Positions 10,721 to 21,288 are shown, counted from the stretch's first letter. The stretch: DNA of 64,000 nt from an uncultured Clostridia bacterium (GCA_947626135.1 CANQQZ010000010.1:27085-91084), one strand, 5' to 3'. The notes: a model not told the origin generated them from the letters alone. Numbers and translations: made by a program.

Positions 10721-13700
10721 ATGAAAAAGCGTACTATGAAAAGGTGCATATCCATGCTCATAAGCATTTGTATGTGCTTTTCCTTGCTGCCGGGACTTAT
10801 AGCTTCCGCGGATATTAAGGCGCCCGCCACGACCTCTAAGGAGGATCTGCAAGCGGTGCTGCCTAACGGCGGACATGTGCTTCAGTACAGCACCTTCAGC
10901 GACGGCGGTAACAACTATGTGAAAATCGATGTGGGGGTATTTAATGTAAAAGAGGTACAGACCTACATTTTAAAGCTGAAGTATGACCCGGAAGTAGTCA
11001 CTCCGGTTATATATAACGCGAGCAATACAGGGCAAAACGGAACCCCGGTCGCGCAGGGAACATCCTCCTCGTCGGGCATTACGCTCAAAAGCTTTTTTGA
11101 TAACGCATCCATAAGTCCGGTCGCGCTTCAGTCCGGGACGGTTACAAGCGACGAGGACGTTAAGAAGCTCAGATGGAACCAGACCGGCTCGACAAGCTCT
11201 TATCAGCCGCTTAACGCTCCGTTCCAGTTTGCGGCGGGTACAATGGTCAGTACGGCTATGGTTGACGACAAGAGCTACGGTACGGTTTCCGTTGAAATGA
11301 CAACTCAGGACGATACGGCGATGCAGGGGATTTTGGAAGCCGGACATTATAAAGATGGTTTTATTGTTCAGGAGCATCCCACGCATCTTACATTTGCGCA
11401 GGATGAATGCGTGAATATGTACACGCTCTATTTTAAGAAAACAGAAGGAAAAACAGTCGATAACAAGACTATAACCATATGGTCGGACGACAAAAACACG
11501 GAAGCGCCGTCCGGCTCGGCACTGAAAAAATATTATCAAGGCTCAAGTCCGGAGTTTGTCAGCTCGGATGCTGCAATAGTAAGCTTCCCCGGCGAGGACG
11601 TCGAATATGACACGACGATAAAGGTTCAGGACACCGTTGGAAGCGCAATACAGGGCGCGAGCGTGGAGCTTCGGACCACAAACGAGGATAGTTATATAGG
11701 TACATACACCTCCAATACAGCCGGCGTGCTTACAAGCGGCAGCAATAATTATATTCCGCTTAAAGCCGGCAGCTATAAATATAAGGCAACCGCGGTGAAC
11801 TTCCTTGAAGCGAACGGAACTATTCAGGTGACGGGCGACGGCAGCATACTGACAATAACGATGCAGTACGCGAGCACGGCGAAATATGACGTGCCGGTTA
11901 CGGTAACAGACGCCGATACCGGAGCGCCGGTAGCCGGAGCGACGGTAAAGCTGAATGGCGTGGCGTTTGAAGCGCTGACGGATCCGGCAGGAAAGGCGAC
12001 GGGAACGTCATCGGCGGGAACGTTCAGCCTTGAAGTAAGCAAGGAGGGATATCAGACGCTCAGCGACGGGTCTGTTTCCATTGTCGCGAGCGCGGATTAC
12101 AAGACCGCCACGATAACCGGCAATAATGTATCAATCGTACCCACGCGTACAGATGTTACAATCAGCACGCCGCAGGATAAAGAGGATCACGACCCGATAC
12201 TTCTTTCAAACGTTGTTATAACAAAGGTAAGCGGCGGAGTAACGCAAGCATGGGGCGGAAGTTCAGACTCTGAGAATCATACATATTCCCAGGAGGATGT
12301 CAGCGCGGGAAGCTATACATTCCATCTTCCGCGCGGAACCTCGGAGGGGAATATGGTTTACAAGATAATAGCGTCCGCGACGGGCTATGAGAGCTCAGAC
12401 CCGTATTATATGACGATAGACCAGGCGGGAAATATATCATATTTCTCGGACGAGGGGCTTCATTCCCCGATAGGACGTTTGCAGCTTGAGCTTGTGCCGT
12501 ATTCGGAGCCGCTTTATTCGGTTATTGTATATGAGCCTACGACCGATCCCGAGCTTAACGAGGACACGGTTAAGGTAGACGTATATTTGAGAAACATAAA
12601 GGCATTCTACGGCACATTCGGCATAAAATACGATTCCAAGATTATGCACTTGGAAGGCTTTGAGTATGACGACGCCGTGAAGTCGCAGATTAAGGATTTT
12701 AAACCGTGGGAGGAGCCTGATGTAGCCGGACAGGAGGTAATCGCGGGACTTCAGAACCCCGTAGTGGGAACGGATTATCATGCGTTCACATGGGGAAGCA
12801 CCGGCGATAACGCCGGAGAGCCGTTTGATACGCTCGGCAAGAACGTGAAGATAGGCACGTACACATTCAAGGGTGAAAAGGGCAAGGAGCTCAAGGATGA
12901 AATCAACAGGTCAACATTCACGGTTATTGAATATGATAAGACCGCTAACGGCGCGCTGGCAATAAACCATTTCGGCGGTGCGAGCGAGGCGAGCGAGTTC
13001 CTTAAATGCTACTGGAGATATACCGACAATGAAAATGGTACTACCGAGGACCCGGAGGAGGAGCTTGCGGACGGACGTCTGCATCATACGCTCGCAACAA
13101 GCGGCGGCTTCTATCAGGCGTATGCAAGCGAGGTATATGTTGACGGACAGGTAACTCCGGCGACAGGAAACAAGCTTTACGACGTAAAGACGGATATACA
13201 TTATGATTTCCCGATAAAGAGTATTGCGCGTCTGCAGTTTGACGTGCGAAACGAAAAATCGGATTGGGTTGAAGGAGCTCAGATCTATATTTACCGCGAA
13301 AGCGATTTCCATACGGACGGAGCGCATAAGAGCACGCTTAATCCGGGAGCCCTGCCGATATTTACGCTTACGACCGACAGCCTGGGCGAAGCGTACAGAC
13401 TTATAGAATCAAGCGTAACGACAAAGTACGGCTACAGAATCGTAAGAAACGGCTACTGGGATTATCCCTCCGAAACGGTCGGAAACACAGCGCTGGGCGA
13501 TTTGAAGGTGGTAAGCGTACTGAACGATACGATAACATCGGAGAGCGTAACGCTTCAAAGTAAAACGTACCATGACGTAGTTCTCAAGATGAGCGGCACG
13601 GACGGACACGATGAGGAGGCGGAAAAATACGCCGTTAATCTTGGCGCGGACAGAGCGTATAACGGCACGGATTACGTATTTAATATACGTCCGAAGCCCG

Positions 13701-15346
13701 GATACCAGTTCAACCGTCCCGCGCAGCTGACCTTCTCGATAGATGGCGTAGAGGGAACTCATACAGCCACGTTCGACACGGAGAAGAACGCATATGTCAT
13801 AAAGGGAACGGATATTACGGGACTGAGCGACAGTATGACCGAGCCGGACGAATACGGATTCCGCGCCGGCGATCTTACCATAACGCTTGCGTTCAGTGAT
13901 TCCACCGGCAGCGCGGATATAAATCCGTCGCCTGCGGATAAGACATATACGGTCACGGCGACCGCGGGAACAAACGGAAAGGTTGACTATTCCACGGAAA
14001 CAGACGGCGATAAAACGGCGTCCGGCAATGCAGATAAGATGAGCGCCACGGGTCCGGACAGCATTAACGTATCCGGCATCAAGAGCGGCGAGCACAGCGG
14101 AAAATTTACGTTTACAGCCGATGACGGATATCTCATAGATAAGGTTTACATTAACGGTTCGGAGGCGGCAGGCTACAGAGACCTCAGATCGTTCAGCTAT
14201 CAGTTCACGGATATTGACTCCGACCGTAATATAACGGTTACATTCGGTCTGGACGGAGGAAACGGACACAGCATAGATTCGGAGGACACGCTTCTGACGG
14301 TCGTAGTGGGAGACAGGGGATCGCTTACTATAAGCTCGCCCTCGACTATCCAGGGTACCATTCCGTCGAATACCAGCCGCACATATCTTATCCAGAATGC
14401 CGGAGACGCTACGACGGTAATGTACGGAACACAGGCTGACCAAGGCTATGTAAAGGATAAATATTATTTCAACGGAGTTGAATGGGGAACTGAAGCCATT
14501 ACCGTTCCCAAGGGAAAGCACAGCGTTCTCATGGTAAGCTTCAAGCTTAGCAGCGGTCCGTCGTTTACGGTGTTTGTAAACGCCTTCGTTGAGTCGGGTC
14601 AGGGAGACATTGTGCCTCCGGGTATAACGTCATACAGCATAGGCACATGTCCGCGCTATGATCTGACAGCCGATAACGATCTTGTTGTAGGCGGTATAAC
14701 AGTTGACGGCGTTATGCAGGATTTGACGGGAAATATTAAGAGTTATCAGCATAGAATGGATCCGCTGACAAAAAATACCGATTTGGGAGCGATATTCTCC
14801 GAGGTCGGATACAAGGTTACAGGAAAAATCGATCTCGCCGAGGGCAAATCAACGCTTACGAGCGGCGCGCAGGTCGATCCGCCGAATACCGGCGCGGTCG
14901 TGTCATTTGTACGCGAAAGCGACGGCTACAGAGCGCCGTCGATAACGACGACAAACACAGCGCGCAAGATCGAGTTTGAGACCGAGCTTCCGATAGGCTC
15001 GTGGACCGTCACGGTAAGCAAGGACGGATATCTGGATTATATTATCACCGAATTTGAGGTGACCGCGAAGGAAGATGGGCAGGCGAACGAAATCAGCCCG
15101 GGCACGCTTTACATTACGCCGCTTATAGGCGACGCGTCGCATGACAAGTCGTATGTCACGCTTGAGGACGTGGGACTTATCGCGAACGGTCTTATGACGG
15201 GATCGAGCCCCGCAAGCAAGGTCAGAGCAAACGTAAACGATGATTTGGTAACAAATGTTGACGATATGTATTTTGCAAAGCGCAATTACGGAGCTAAGGC
15301 GACAAAGATTACCCATGCGGCGTTTATGGCATTGGCGGTTGAATAG
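10721..15346 (+). CDS. Secreted protein with two cohesin-like modules and a degenerate dockerin
   Basis: The product has 1541 residues. The ATG lies 6 bases after AGGAGGG. The signal peptide covers about residues 1-31. A first cohesin-like module lies at about 65-285 (KIDVGVFNV, LKLKYDPEVV). Carboxypeptidase-regulatory-like modules follow at about 295-380 and 387-457 (GAPVAGATVKLNG, KEGYQTL). A second cohesin-like module lies at about 598-813 (VKVDVYLRNI, FGIKYDSKIM), then another regulatory-like module near 835. A divergent InlB-type repeat lies at about 1076-1184. A dockerin-like end lies at about 1465-1528. Its first loop (DASHDKSYVTLED) carries an extra residue, and the second (NVNDDLVTNVDD) lacks the leading Asp and the glycine at position 6. 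Two cohesins plus a dockerin suggest an adaptor scaffoldin. The weak dockerin may bind a different cohesin or bind calcium poorly. Confidence 0.75.
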   Translation: MKKRTMKRCISMLISICMCFSLLPGLIASADIKAPATTSKEDLQAVLPNGGHVLQYSTFSDGGNNYVKIDVGVFNVKEVQTYILKLKYDPEVVTPVIYNASNTGQNGTPVAQGTSSSSGITLKSFFDNASISPVALQSGTVTSDEDVKKLRWNQTGSTSSYQPLNAPFQFAAGTMVSTAMVDDKSYGTVSVEMTTQDDTAMQGILEAGHYKDGFIVQEHPTHLTFAQDECVNMYTLYFKKTEGKTVDNKTITIWSDDKNTEAPSGSALKKYYQGSSPEFVSSDAAIVSFPGEDVEYDTTIKVQDTVGSAIQGASVELRTTNEDSYIGTYTSNTAGVLTSGSNNYIPLKAGSYKYKATAVNFLEANGTIQVTGDGSILTITMQYASTAKYDVPVTVTDADTGAPVAGATVKLNGVAFEALTDPAGKATGTSSAGTFSLEVSKEGYQTLSDGSVSIVASADYKTATITGNNVSIVPTRTDVTISTPQDKEDHDPILLSNVVITKVSGGVTQAWGGSSDSENHTYSQEDVSAGSYTFHLPRGTSEGNMVYKIIASATGYESSDPYYMTIDQAGNISYFSDEGLHSPIGRLQLELVPYSEPLYSVIVYEPTTDPELNEDTVKVDVYLRNIKAFYGTFGIKYDSKIMHLEGFEYDDAVKSQIKDFKPWEEPDVAGQEVIAGLQNPVVGTDYHAFTWGSTGDNAGEPFDTLGKNVKIGTYTFKGEKGKELKDEINRSTFTVIEYDKTANGALAINHFGGASEASEFLKCYWRYTDNENGTTEDPEEELADGRLHHTLATSGGFYQAYASEVYVDGQVTPATGNKLYDVKTDIHYDFPIKSIARLQFDVRNEKSDWVEGAQIYIYRESDFHTDGAHKSTLNPGALPIFTLTTDSLGEAYRLIESSVTTKYGYRIVRNGYWDYPSETVGNTALGDLKVVSVLNDTITSESVTLQSKTYHDVVLKMSGTDGHDEEAEKYAVNLGADRAYNGTDYVFNIRPKPGYQFNRPAQLTFSIDGVEGTHTATFDTEKNAYVIKGTDITGLSDSMTEPDEYGFRAGDLTITLAFSDSTGSADINPSPADKTYTVTATAGTNGKVDYSTETDGDKTASGNADKMSATGPDSINVSGIKSGEHSGKFTFTADDGYLIDKVYINGSEAAGYRDLRSFSYQFTDIDSDRNITVTFGLDGGNGHSIDSEDTLLTVVVGDRGSLTISSPSTIQGTIPSNTSRTYLIQNAGDATTVMYGTQADQGYVKDKYYFNGVEWGTEAITVPKGKHSVLMVSFKLSSGPSFTVFVNAFVESGQGDIVPPGITSYSIGTCPRYDLTADNDLVVGGITVDGVMQDLTGNIKSYQHRMDPLTKNTDLGAIFSEVGYKVTGKIDLAEGKSTLTSGAQVDPPNTGAVVSFVRESDGYRAPSITTTNTARKIEFETELPIGSWTVTVSKDGYLDYIITEFEVTAKEDGQANEISPGTLYITPLIGDASHDKSYVTLEDVGLIANGLMTGSSPASKVRANVNDDLVTNVDDMYFAKRNYGAKATKITHAAFMALAVE

Positions 15347-15361
15347 GTTTGGACTTAAAAA

Positions 15362-15388
15362 TCCGGAGCGCCGTTGCGGCGCTCCGGA
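15362..15388 (+). other. GC-rich intergenic stem-loop without U tract
   Basis: A 12-bp perfect stem (TCCGGAGCGCCG) with a 3-base loop lies 15 bases after one surface gene and 12 bases before the next start. No T run follows. Its position matches the hairpin at 10661-10692, which suggests a shared role in processing or graded termination inside a polycistronic message. Confidence 0.55.
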
Positions 15389-15400
15389 ACTGAAAGGGGA

Positions 15401-18109
15401 ATGGACTTGAAACTGTATGAGAAATTAATCGCGTTAGCCGCGGTGTTTTCAATGCTTTTGGGCATATGCCCCGCTGTCCGGGCGGCGTCGGAGACAGGTT
15501 ACTTCATAGAGGGAACGTATAACGAATCCGACAACACCCTTGACGTGGATATATACCTACAGAATGTTGATGCTGTTGTGGGAAGGCTGGCGCTGAGCTT
15601 TGACCCGTTCAAGCTCCGGCTTCGGGACGCGGAAAGCCTGAGCACGGCGATTAAGCCGACAGGCGTGGCGTCGATCACAAACGAGGGTCTTGAGAATTCT
15701 CAGCTTATATCTCAGAATGACGGCTACGTTATGTTCGCGTGGTATGCGTCGAGTACGCACATAAACGCGACGAGGCGAAGCATGAAAATAGCTACCGTAT
15801 CGTTTGACCTTATGGATATCGGTACGAAAAGCTTTGACTGGGATACTATCGGACTGCGTTATGTGGACAGCACAATGCTTGATAAATGGACATGCGGCGC
15901 GTATATCCGTTCGGCGGATTACAGCGTTTATACAAGCAACTCCGCGAATGACGATTATTTATGTAATTTCAGTGCGAGTTACCCCAATTCCGACCGTGAA
16001 CCGGATGACGCGTACAACGTAAATGTTTCGATCGTTGATTCCGCGGGCAGACCCGTTCAGGCGGATTTACAAATAAAGAACAGAACTGTCAGCGTTTCCG
16101 CGCAGGGTACGGCATCGGTGAGACTTGCCGAGGGAACATACGCTTACCGTGCGTCGAGAGCGGGATACGAAACGACGCAGGGAATGATATCCGTCAAGGG
16201 CGGAGACACTGACGTTATTATAATTTTAGGCGATTACGGCTCAATGGTGCAGAGCGCAAAGGATGCGCTGAACATAATATACGCGGCGGGCGACAGCGCG
16301 GATAGCGTGACGCAGCCGCTCGGGCTGCCCACATCGGGTATGAACGGCACCACGATCACATGGTCGTCGGGCAATACGGGAATCGTGTCCGAAACAGGGC
16401 TTGTAACGCGCCCCGCCAGGACTACGCAGGTTACGCTCACTGCTGTTATATCCAAAGCGAATGTCAGCGACACGAAGGAATTTACCGTGACGGTGCTTTC
16501 GCGGGAGGCGGCGCAGAAGTCGAACAGCGAGACGGTTTTGAAGGACTATGAATCGCTGTCTATAGGATACGCGCCGGGCGACAGCGCGGAAAGCGTAACG
16601 AGCGAGCTTACATTAAGAACGGCGGGACAGTACGGCTCAACAATAACATGGGAGTCGGATAATCCCAGCGTCGTAAGCCCGAACGGTGAAGTAACGCGCG
16701 TTGCGGGCGACGTCGAGGTCAGGCTTACGGCTTCGATTTCCGTATATAATGTTTCAATGACAAAGGAATTCACGGTGACGGTCAAGGCGCGCGACAATAA
16801 CGCGATGAGCGACGCGCAGGCGGTGTCGCTGGTATACGACGCGCTCGAGATAGGCTACGCCGTCAATGACAGCGCCGGGAGCGTGACGCAGGCGGTAACG
16901 CTGCCGGTCAACGGCGCGAACGGTGTCACGATATCGTGGAGCTCAAGCAATCCCGACGTGATAACGAATTACGGCGCCGTAGTGAGGCAGGCGCGGAATG
17001 CGCAAATAGTGCTGACCGCTTCGATATCGCGCGGCAGCGAAACGAGAACAAAGCAATTTACATTGAACGTCATCGCGCGCGACAGGGTGAACATCACCGA
17101 TTCGCAGGCGGTTCAGGAGGACATCAACGCGCTTGAGATAGGCTATTCGAGCGGCGACAGCGCCCAATCCGTTACGGGGAATGTGACGCTGGCATCATCG
17201 GGCGCGAACGGGACGGCAATCACATGGTCGTCGGATAATCCGGCTGCCGTATCATCATCGGGCGCGGTTACGCGTCCCGCGTCCACGACAAATGTGACGC
17301 TTACGGCAACGGTCACGAGAGGAGCCGTATCGGTAACAAAGATATTTAACCTGACCGTAATAGGCGTATCCGATACGCCCGTGACGGTTACCTCGCCCAC
17401 GCCCGCAGCCTCTCCCAATGTAGGAGGCGGCGGAAGCGGTGGCGGCGGCGGTGGCGGCGGCGGAGGCGGTGGAGCGCCGTACTCGCCGGCAACACAGGCG
17501 CCGGAAGCGAGCCGGCAGCCGACAGAAACGCAGGCGCCGGGCAACGCGGCAGCCACGCCGGTATTCAACGATCTGGGCACGGTTCCGTGGGCAGCCGACG
17601 CGATTAACCGCCTCGCGTCGCTCGGCATAATAAAGGGCACGAGCGAAACCACATTTTCACCGTCAAGCAACATAATCCGCGGCGACTTCGTAATACTGAT
17701 AATGCGCGCGCTGGATTTGGACGGCGAAATAACCGAAACCTTCGGCGACGTGCCGCCGGACGCGTATTATTACGAGCAGGTATCGCAGGCGAAAACGCTC
17801 GGCATAATAGACGGCGTAGGCGACAACCTGTTCAATCCGACGGGCAGCATAACGCGGCAGGATATGATGGTAATGACCGCGCGGGCGCTGAACCGCCTGG
17901 GCATACTTGACGAATCGGCTTCGGCTGACATAAGCGGCTACGCCGACTTTGGCGAAATTGCCGATTACGCTGCCGGCAGCGTATCGGAGCTTGTATCATA
18001 CGGGCTGATCGCCGGCAACACCGATAACGAGCTGTGTCCGCGCGACAACACGACGCGCGCGGAGGCGGCGGTATTCCTGAACAGGGTATACGATTTGTAC
18101 ACGCGTTAA
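15401..18109 (+). CDS. Cell-wall anchoring scaffoldin: cohesin, four Ig-like repeats, three SLH domains
   Basis: The product has about 902 residues. The ATG at 15401 lies 1 base after AAGGGG. A TTG at 15407 is better spaced (7 bases) and may be the true start. A signal peptide ends near residue 30. A cohesin-like module lies at about 33-187 (LDVDIYLQNV, GRLALSFDPFKL), and a carboxypeptidase-regulatory-like module at about 205-280. Four tandem repeats of about 95 residues follow (280-657), each with GDSA.SVT and TITWSS elements, as in atrophied bacterial Ig domains. A Gly/Pro/Thr linker with a long glycine run lies at about 661-720. Three SLH domains end the protein (720-902; ITRQDMM, TTRAEAA). 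SLH domains bind wall polysaccharide, so this protein can present a cohesin at the surface. Confidence 0.85.
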   Translation: MDLKLYEKLIALAAVFSMLLGICPAVRAASETGYFIEGTYNESDNTLDVDIYLQNVDAVVGRLALSFDPFKLRLRDAESLSTAIKPTGVASITNEGLENSQLISQNDGYVMFAWYASSTHINATRRSMKIATVSFDLMDIGTKSFDWDTIGLRYVDSTMLDKWTCGAYIRSADYSVYTSNSANDDYLCNFSASYPNSDREPDDAYNVNVSIVDSAGRPVQADLQIKNRTVSVSAQGTASVRLAEGTYAYRASRAGYETTQGMISVKGGDTDVIIILGDYGSMVQSAKDALNIIYAAGDSADSVTQPLGLPTSGMNGTTITWSSGNTGIVSETGLVTRPARTTQVTLTAVISKANVSDTKEFTVTVLSREAAQKSNSETVLKDYESLSIGYAPGDSAESVTSELTLRTAGQYGSTITWESDNPSVVSPNGEVTRVAGDVEVRLTASISVYNVSMTKEFTVTVKARDNNAMSDAQAVSLVYDALEIGYAVNDSAGSVTQAVTLPVNGANGVTISWSSSNPDVITNYGAVVRQARNAQIVLTASISRGSETRTKQFTLNVIARDRVNITDSQAVQEDINALEIGYSSGDSAQSVTGNVTLASSGANGTAITWSSDNPAAVSSSGAVTRPASTTNVTLTATVTRGAVSVTKIFNLTVIGVSDTPVTVTSPTPAASPNVGGGGSGGGGGGGGGGGGAPYSPATQAPEASRQPTETQAPGNAAATPVFNDLGTVPWAADAINRLASLGIIKGTSETTFSPSSNIIRGDFVILIMRALDLDGEITETFGDVPPDAYYYEQVSQAKTLGIIDGVGDNLFNPTGSITRQDMMVMTARALNRLGILDESASADISGYADFGEIADYAAGSVSELVSYGLIAGNTDNELCPRDNTTRAEAAVFLNRVYDLYTR

Positions 18110-18124
18110 AGGAGGTGGAGCAAC

Positions 18125-19372
18125 GTGACTAAGGGAAGCAGACTTAAAGCCGCGGCGATCGCCGCTGTCATGGCAATAACTGCCGCGTCTCCGGCTGTGC
18201 TTGCCGAATATATCGCGCCGTACTACCTTCTTGAAGGCAGCTATGACGAATCGGCGAGGGAATACACGCTGGATATCAAGCTGTACACGGACACGGTAAT
18301 AGACGCGGGAAGCTTCGGCTTAAAATTCGGGGAAGAGATAAAGGACAAGACAAAAACCTTTGATTTCGACCCGAGCGAGGTTTCCATGACGTTCGGATAC
18401 GACGAAAACGGAGTAGTCTGGGACGAATATTTTGACGCGGAGGACATAACCGACCAGCTTGCGTTCACATGGACGTCAAACGACGTATTCGGCAGCCTCC
18501 CGCGCTCCGACACGGCATACGTAATGCATTTGGGAACGATAAAGATCGAGGACGTGGACTACAGCCAAATGTTCACGAATTCATTCACGGTACTCGACTG
18601 GAACGAAACGGCTATGGCGTCGTCGGGCTATATCAACAGCGAGATATGGCGCGAGGGCACCGCGGAGGAACGCGCGAAGGGCATAAAAGGCTACTACCAG
18701 GGGCAAAAGCATGTCACGACGGACGAATCCGAGACATGGGGCTGGGTGGACATAGGTCTGTACGTCGAGGACGACAGCCTTCCGCCGCCGCCGCTGCCGG
18801 AGGAATTCACGCTGAACTGCTCGGTAGAGGGCTATAATCCCACCATTCCGTTTATCATACGTCTGTACGGCGAAACGGCGGACATAGGCACGGACGAGCC
18901 GTTATACACGTTTTCCTCAGCCGACTATCCCGAGGCGGTTTCGCACACGAGCAAAGGCTGGTGTACATGGAGCGCGGAGCTCGGCGGGATAGCCGTTTCA
19001 GACAAATACAAGGTAGTCGTGAGCAAAACCTCGCATCTGACCTACCCGGTCATCGACCTTGACCCGACGGGACTGACGGACGCGCACAACGCGAGTATGG
19101 ATCTGGGAAGCATAAAGCTCATATGCGGCGACGTGTACGCGGATGAGATAATAGACATATTTGATCGGTTCGAGCTGACGCGGTGCATGCTGAGCCCGCA
19201 CGGAGTGGGCGCGGACAGCGTACAGCGCGCGGACCTGGACGGCGACGGACTGATAAGCTTTGTTGATTTAAACAGCATATTATATTCCAACTTCGGAAAA
19301 AGCTACAGCGGCACAAATGACGAAGCGGCGGAAGCTGCCGCGGAAACTCATATGGGAGGTGGTAGTACGTGA
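18125..19372 (+). CDS. Small cohesin-dockerin adaptor protein
   Basis: The product has 415 residues. The GTG start lies 9 bases after GGAGG in AAAGGAGGTGG, a site that overlaps the stop of the previous gene, so translation is probably coupled. The signal peptide covers about residues 1-28. A cohesin-like module lies at about 30-216 (YTLDIKLYTDTV, AFTWTSNDV), then a Pro-rich linker and a beta-rich module. The dockerin at about 334-396 has loops DVYADEIIDIFD and DLDGDGLISFVD. The residues after the loops (RFELTR, LNSILY) differ from the DLS of the dockerins at 3-308 and 10432-10606, so it probably recognises another cohesin. A protein with one cohesin and one dockerin would chain modules together. 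The gene overlaps the next by 4 bases. Confidence 0.78.
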   Translation: MTKGSRLKAAAIAAVMAITAASPAVLAEYIAPYYLLEGSYDESAREYTLDIKLYTDTVIDAGSFGLKFGEEIKDKTKTFDFDPSEVSMTFGYDENGVVWDEYFDAEDITDQLAFTWTSNDVFGSLPRSDTAYVMHLGTIKIEDVDYSQMFTNSFTVLDWNETAMASSGYINSEIWREGTAEERAKGIKGYYQGQKHVTTDESETWGWVDIGLYVEDDSLPPPPLPEEFTLNCSVEGYNPTIPFIIRLYGETADIGTDEPLYTFSSADYPEAVSHTSKGWCTWSAELGGIAVSDKYKVVVSKTSHLTYPVIDLDPTGLTDAHNASMDLGSIKLICGDVYADEIIDIFDRFELTRCMLSPHGVGADSVQRADLDGDGLISFVDLNSILYSNFGKSYSGTNDEAAEAAAETHMGGGST

Positions 19373-21288
19373 TAAGGAGGATAATGGGAATTGTATTATC
19401 GGCGGCGCTTCTGACGGGGCTGTTTCCCGCGCGGTTCGCGCTCGCCGATGATGAGGACTTAGCGAGTGACACGATAATCACCGCGCAATGCAAGCGTATC
19501 AAGGACGACGACACGTATTTCGAGATAAGCCTTGACGTAAACAAGCAGGACCCGGAGATACACGGCGTAACGATGGCGCTCCAATACGATCCGACGCTGC
19601 TGCTGCCGGTGACATGGAGCGGCGCGGACATAGACATGACGCATGCGTCGTCACTGGCGCAGGCGCCGACGCTGCCGACGCTGACGCATCAGAAATGGCT
19701 GTCGAAGCTGGCGAAAACGTATGACGATACGGGTTCGCGCCAGAATTACCTGCTTTTGAGCACGGAATACGACAGCAGCAACGACTCGGTAAACGCGAAG
19801 CGCGACACCGGACAAACGCTGATAGTCCGCTTCAAATACGCTTCCGATACGGCTAAGCAATACATAATTGACAACTGGAACGACGACTGGCGCTCAAACA
19901 ATATTATCACGATAGCGCCGGACGATGTGGCGCAGAACGCCTATCTGAAATATCCGGTGTCGGTGTATTATGCCGACGGAACGATGAAGGCTTATGCGCA
20001 GACGCCGCCCGCCGAGCTCGACAGCAGCGAACAGCTTGCCGCGGCCGATTTTGACGTAAAGCTCACGGAGGGCGAGAGCGCCCAAAGCGAAGGCGGACTT
20101 ACGCTGAACGATGTTTCAGCCGTTCTGTTCTTCGACTGGGACGACGCTTTCATGGGCGCGATAACGCTTGCAAGGGGCGAGGACGGCAGGGAAACCATAA
20201 ACGATTTCGTGAACGCGACCTTTGTCCACCCGGCGCTGCGCGCGAACACAAGCTATGAAAGCAAGGCGCGCGCGGATAATTATCGCGGCGAATATCCCTA
20301 CAACGAGCCGGACAAAGGCGGCGGGGGCGATCCCGTGTCGGACGGCGCGCTGTATCCGCTGACGAATAAGCTTGACTATGTTTTCTATGGGAAGACCGTG
20401 GACGGCGTTTATCCGTATGTGAGCGGCTGGAAAAAGGTAGACCCGAACACCATGTCGGACGACTGGACGGCGCTGAGCGCGGGCGAGGAGCCCGGCGCGG
20501 GCGAGGCATGCGATTTTTCGCAGATCAATGACAGCGTGATTTACGTTAAAGCCTACTACACTCCCGGAGACGGATTGAATCATACGAATACGACGGCGAC
20601 AAACGGCAGTCTAAACGTTTATTATACCTTTACAGAATCCACCGTTAAGAGCTTGGATAAGGCGACCGCTAAAGCAGGCACATATGCAATCTCTTATAAA
20701 TATATGAGAATAAACCAGTATGGCTTCGGCGTTACGAAAGTTAAAGAGCCTGCGGTGCGAATGTATATGACACCGGATGCATCATCCTCAACTATCTTAA
20801 TGAAAGTCAATGTGGAAAATGCCGATACTATAGATGTTGAGTTAACGCCTACAAAGGGCATACAATCCGTTGATTATCAGCTTGTTAATACCGATGGATA
20901 TGATATATTGGGTGCTCAGACTATAAGTGATGTTGGACAATCTCAGGCTGAAGGTATGGGCGGATTTATTACCGAGGGAACATGGAATAAATTCGCGGAT
21001 GCTCTTATGAAAAACGCTAACGGAGATACATCCGAATGGACAAAAATAGACTATATTGCGGCTAACGACGCCAATATAAGAGCTGACGAGGACGGCGGCA
21101 CATTTGCTACATCAAAGAAGTTTACCACTCCGAAAAAAACGCTGGCTAACTGCGGAACAGCCGCGGTTCAGGCGGGGTATGAAACAGTTACTTATTATCA
21201 GGTGCAGTATTACTTGTTAAACAGCACTCTGTTGGATCCCGCTCAGGCGGAAAGTCAATGTAAAGCATTATATTCTTGGTGTCGGTAA
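19369..21288 (+). CDS. Secreted protein with N-terminal cohesin-like module
   Basis: The product has 639 residues. The GTG start overlaps the previous stop (GTGA) and is served by GGGAGGTGG. An ATG at 19384 is possible but would lose the basic MIRR of the signal peptide. After the signal peptide (about 1-26), residues about 30-205 look like a cohesin module (YFEISLDVNKQ, GVTMALQYDPTLLLP, LIVRFKY). The remainder (about 230-639) is beta-rich, with several Trp/Tyr pairs and a Gly/Asp linker, and I do not recognise it. No dockerin, SLH or LPXTG is visible, so how it is held on the cell is unclear. From about 20580 on, base composition becomes noticeably AT-richer than in the first two thirds, which suggests a different origin for the C-terminal part. 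Confidence 0.7.
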   Translation: MIRRIMGIVLSAALLTGLFPARFALADDEDLASDTIITAQCKRIKDDDTYFEISLDVNKQDPEIHGVTMALQYDPTLLLPVTWSGADIDMTHASSLAQAPTLPTLTHQKWLSKLAKTYDDTGSRQNYLLLSTEYDSSNDSVNAKRDTGQTLIVRFKYASDTAKQYIIDNWNDDWRSNNIITIAPDDVAQNAYLKYPVSVYYADGTMKAYAQTPPAELDSSEQLAAADFDVKLTEGESAQSEGGLTLNDVSAVLFFDWDDAFMGAITLARGEDGRETINDFVNATFVHPALRANTSYESKARADNYRGEYPYNEPDKGGGGDPVSDGALYPLTNKLDYVFYGKTVDGVYPYVSGWKKVDPNTMSDDWTALSAGEEPGAGEACDFSQINDSVIYVKAYYTPGDGLNHTNTTATNGSLNVYYTFTESTVKSLDKATAKAGTYAISYKYMRINQYGFGVTKVKEPAVRMYMTPDASSSTILMKVNVENADTIDVELTPTKGIQSVDYQLVNTDGYDILGAQTISDVGQSQAEGMGGFITEGTWNKFADALMKNANGDTSEWTKIDYIAANDANIRADEDGGTFATSKKFTTPKKTLANCGTAAVQAGYETVTYYQVQYYLLNSTLLDPAQAESQCKALYSWCR

